NCBI RefSeq assembly: GCF_015711645.1
Contig: NZ_JABTEX010000011.1
Coordinates: forward strand, 1 to 37,633
DNA length: 37,633 nucleotides
Reading direction: 5' to 3'
DNA from: Planomonospora sp. ID82291
GTDB taxonomy: Bacteria; Actinomycetota; Actinomycetes; Streptosporangiales; Streptosporangiaceae
Within the stretch, counting starts at the first letter, position 1. Every line of letters starts with the position of its first letter. The notes under the pieces were generated by a model. The model saw nothing but the letters and a program-made list of their open reading frames with translations, did no database searches and was not told the origin of the DNA. A program made the translations under genes and the position numbers. Below are positions 35,881 through 37,633 of the stretch, one piece after another.

Positions 35881-37633
35881 ATGCACCGGGCCGACCGCGC
35901 GGGCGCCGTCACCGAGGCACTCCCGCACTCGTATCCCCTGCTGCTCGGCGGCGAATTCGCGGCCGTCGCCGCTGGGACCCCGCTGCTCAGTGAGGTCTCG
36001 CTCTGGCCCTGGCCGATGGTCGGGTTCGGGACCTTGGTCGCGGCCGGGCTGGTCAAGAGCCAGCTCAGCACCACGCCGCGGCGGCTGCGGTGGTTCTCCC
36101 GCCGCATGCGGGTACGGCTGCGCTGGTACCCGGGCCCCGGCTTCGCCACCCGGACGAAGTTGTATCTCCACTACGGGCGCCGTTCGGCCCGCAAGGTCGC
36201 CAAGCACGCACGGAAGTCGCTGACCTGGTCGGACCGCCGGTTCGGTCCGTGGCAGGAGTACGCGACCTTTCACGGGCGCGCGCAAGGCTGGCTGCACCGG
36301 TGGGGCGTCTATACGACGTTCGAGGACATCGTGATCACGTTCGCGCCTCCACAGGAGGGCAAGTCCCTCAAGGCTGCCTGCTCGATCGTTGATGCTCCCG
36401 GCCCGACGGCGGTAACCAGCATCCGCGGGGACCTCATCGCCCTGACCGCCGCTCTCCGCCAGCGTGTCGGCCGGATCTGGGTGTGGAACCCCGAAGGCGT
36501 CGGCGACTACGACTCCAACATGAGATGGAACCTCGTGGAGGACTGCCAGGACATCGTCACGGCGGTACGGCGGGCTGGCCACATGGTGGAAGCCAGCGAG
36601 AACAAAGGGCTCTCGGATGCCGATTTCTGGGCTGATCTCGCGTCAATGACGCTGGCCGCGATGATGCATGCCGCCGCATTGGTCGGCGCGAACATGATCA
36701 CCGTGTACGGCTGGATTCTGGACCGCTCGGACGAGCCGCTCCGCATCCTGGCCGCCCACCCGCAAAGCGATGACTCAGCCCTGACCCAGGTCAACGCCTT
36801 CCTGCGGCTGCGCGGTACCAAGACCCAAGACGGCGTCGTCACCACCCTGGCGCGGGTCCTGCGCTTCATGACCCATCCGGGCGTGGTCGACGCGCTGTCC
36901 CCGGTCGCCGGCAGCGGGTTCAACTTCGAGCGCTTCTTGCGCTCCAAGGACACGCTCTATCTGGTCTCCGGCACGAGCCAGGGAAGTCCCGTCGCGCCGC
37001 TGTTCTCGGCCATGCTCGCCGAGCTCGTGGAGCACGCGACCCGGCTGGGCTCCAAGACCATCCTTCCGGACGGGAAGAAGGTCTCCCGGCTCGATCCTCC
37101 GTTGACGCTGGAGCTGGACGAGGCGGCCAACACCTCCCCCGTCCCCGTCGACCGGTGGGCATCCTGGGCGGCCGGCTCGGGCATCCGCATCCATCTCTAC
37201 TTCCAGTCGTACGCGCAGATCGTCAAGCGGTGGGGCGAGGAAGGCGCCAAGGCCCTGCTTGCCGCCGCCAAATGTAAGATCGTCTCGTCATCGGTCGGAG
37301 AGGGAGAGCTGCTGGACCTGATAAGTCACCTGCTGGGCAAGGTGACCGTGCGGGACCGCGACAGGCGCTTCCGCGATGACGACGGCCGCACGCAGTACGA
37401 GCCGCAGTACGACGACGTTGAGGTCATCCCGGCGTCCGACATCCGCAAGCTACCGCGCGGAACGGCGCTGCTGGTGTCGACCTCGGCCGATCCGACCATC
37501 ATCCGCATGGCCAACATCCGCACCCGCAGCGACTACAAGCTGTGGGTGAAGTCCGGCGTCGGTATCCAGGGTCTCCGCCCGGTCCAGCCTCGGCCCATCC
37601 CGGCGGCCATGCCGGAGCTGCTCCATAAGATCC
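35881..37633 (+). CDS. TraG/VirD4-like type IV coupling ATPase (continues at 1-299)
   Basis: Pumps or docks the relaxase-DNA complex at the membrane. Across the junction it is 650 aa from ATG 35881, which has GGGAGGAG 5 nt upstream. The frame is open back to ATG 35746, overlapping the DUF2637 stop, so a 695-aa form is possible. N-terminal hydrophobic stretches (about 15-55) are followed by basic residues. Walker A is variant, 'FAPPQEGKSLKAA', with Ala where the first Gly is usual. The classic 'LTLELDEAANTSPVPVDRWASWAAGSGIRIHLYFQSYAQI' segment contains Walker B (LDEAAN) and the TraG/TraM-recognition region. 'SSVGEGELLDLISHLLG' follows. Downstream DUF4913 and upstream DUF2637 complete the operon. 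Confidence 0.9.
   Translation, partial: MHRADRAGAVTEALPHSYPLLLGGEFAAVAAGTPLLSEVSLWPWPMVGFGTLVAAGLVKSQLSTTPRRLRWFSRRMRVRLRWYPGPGFATRTKLYLHYGRRSARKVAKHARKSLTWSDRRFGPWQEYATFHGRAQGWLHRWGVYTTFEDIVITFAPPQEGKSLKAACSIVDAPGPTAVTSIRGDLIALTAALRQRVGRIWVWNPEGVGDYDSNMRWNLVEDCQDIVTAVRRAGHMVEASENKGLSDADFWADLASMTLAAMMHAAALVGANMITVYGWILDRSDEPLRILAAHPQSDDSALTQVNAFLRLRGTKTQDGVVTTLARVLRFMTHPGVVDALSPVAGSGFNFERFLRSKDTLYLVSGTSQGSPVAPLFSAMLAELVEHATRLGSKTILPDGKKVSRLDPPLTLELDEAANTSPVPVDRWASWAAGSGIRIHLYFQSYAQIVKRWGEEGAKALLAAAKCKIVSSSVGEGELLDLISHLLGKVTVRDRDRRFRDDDGRTQYEPQYDDVEVIPASDIRKLPRGTALLVSTSADPTIIRMANIRTRSDYKLWVKSGVGIQGLRPVQPRPIPAAMPELLHKI
37535..37633. repeat. Terminal redundancy, right copy
   Basis: Identical to 1-99. 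See the left copy: assembly overlap of a circular plasmid. Confidence 0.95.

Overview
The window is almost certainly a complete circular plasmid of a high-GC actinomycete. Its first 99 bases (1-99) are repeated exactly as its last 99 (37535-37633), the signature of a circular contig cut open by an assembler. The implied circle is 37,534 bp, and a coupling-protein gene runs uninterrupted across the cut. High GC, frequent GTG starts, many ATGA/GTGA stop-start overlaps and families such as DUF2637, DUF4913, DUF6247 and HTH-TPR regulators point to Actinomycetota. I cannot assign a genus from sequence alone.

Layout. (i) 33.8 kb through the junction to 1.1 kb is a conjugation operon on the plus strand: a self-regulated small DNA-binding protein, a DUF2637 membrane/coiled-coil protein, a VirD4/TraG-like coupling ATPase and a DUF4913 protein. 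It ends at a strong hairpin. (ii) 1.2-6.4 kb (minus) carries a MobF relaxase-helicase and a small partner. A G-rich 360-bp gap upstream is the best oriT candidate. (iii) 6.8-8.6 kb holds two paralogous membrane-anchored proteins and a KfrA-like coiled-coil protein. (iv) 8.8-11.4 kb is the replication module: a primase-type Rep, a leader packed with stem-loops that share a GGTRAG loop motif, and a small ribbon-helix-helix protein. (v) 11.7-15.3 kb holds accessory genes (SprT-like metalloprotein, small membrane protein, NERD protein), two copies of a 16-bp palindromic operator and a very long imperfect hairpin.

(vi) 15.5-22.2 kb is the most unusual block. It contains a 23-codon ORF with a perfect Shine-Dalgarno sequence, a Nudix hydrolase, and a translationally coupled operon of P-loop nucleotide kinase, ATP-grasp ligase and radical SAM enzyme. 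A highly structured 385-bp spacer separates that operon from a divergent HTH-TPR regulator. It looks like a plasmid-borne biosynthesis or signalling system. (vii) 22.3-33.7 kb is a mosaic of small genes: Cys-rich mini-proteins, a TM protein plus sigma-region-4 protein behind a promoter with two tandem terminator-like hairpins, a RelE/DUF6247 toxin-antitoxin-like pair, a second HTH-TPR regulator and a ParA/RHH partition pair. Six copies of a 22-bp near-palindrome, plus a shorter relative, are scattered only through this region and flank parAB. They may be centromere sites or a shared operator.

The plasmid thus carries replication, partition, DNA-processing and coupling genes. I found no VirB4/VirB6-type channel ATPase or pore, so it is either mobilised by another system or uses a very reduced or unknown transfer apparatus. 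Several small genes look broken (8-bp duplication frameshift, in-frame stops).
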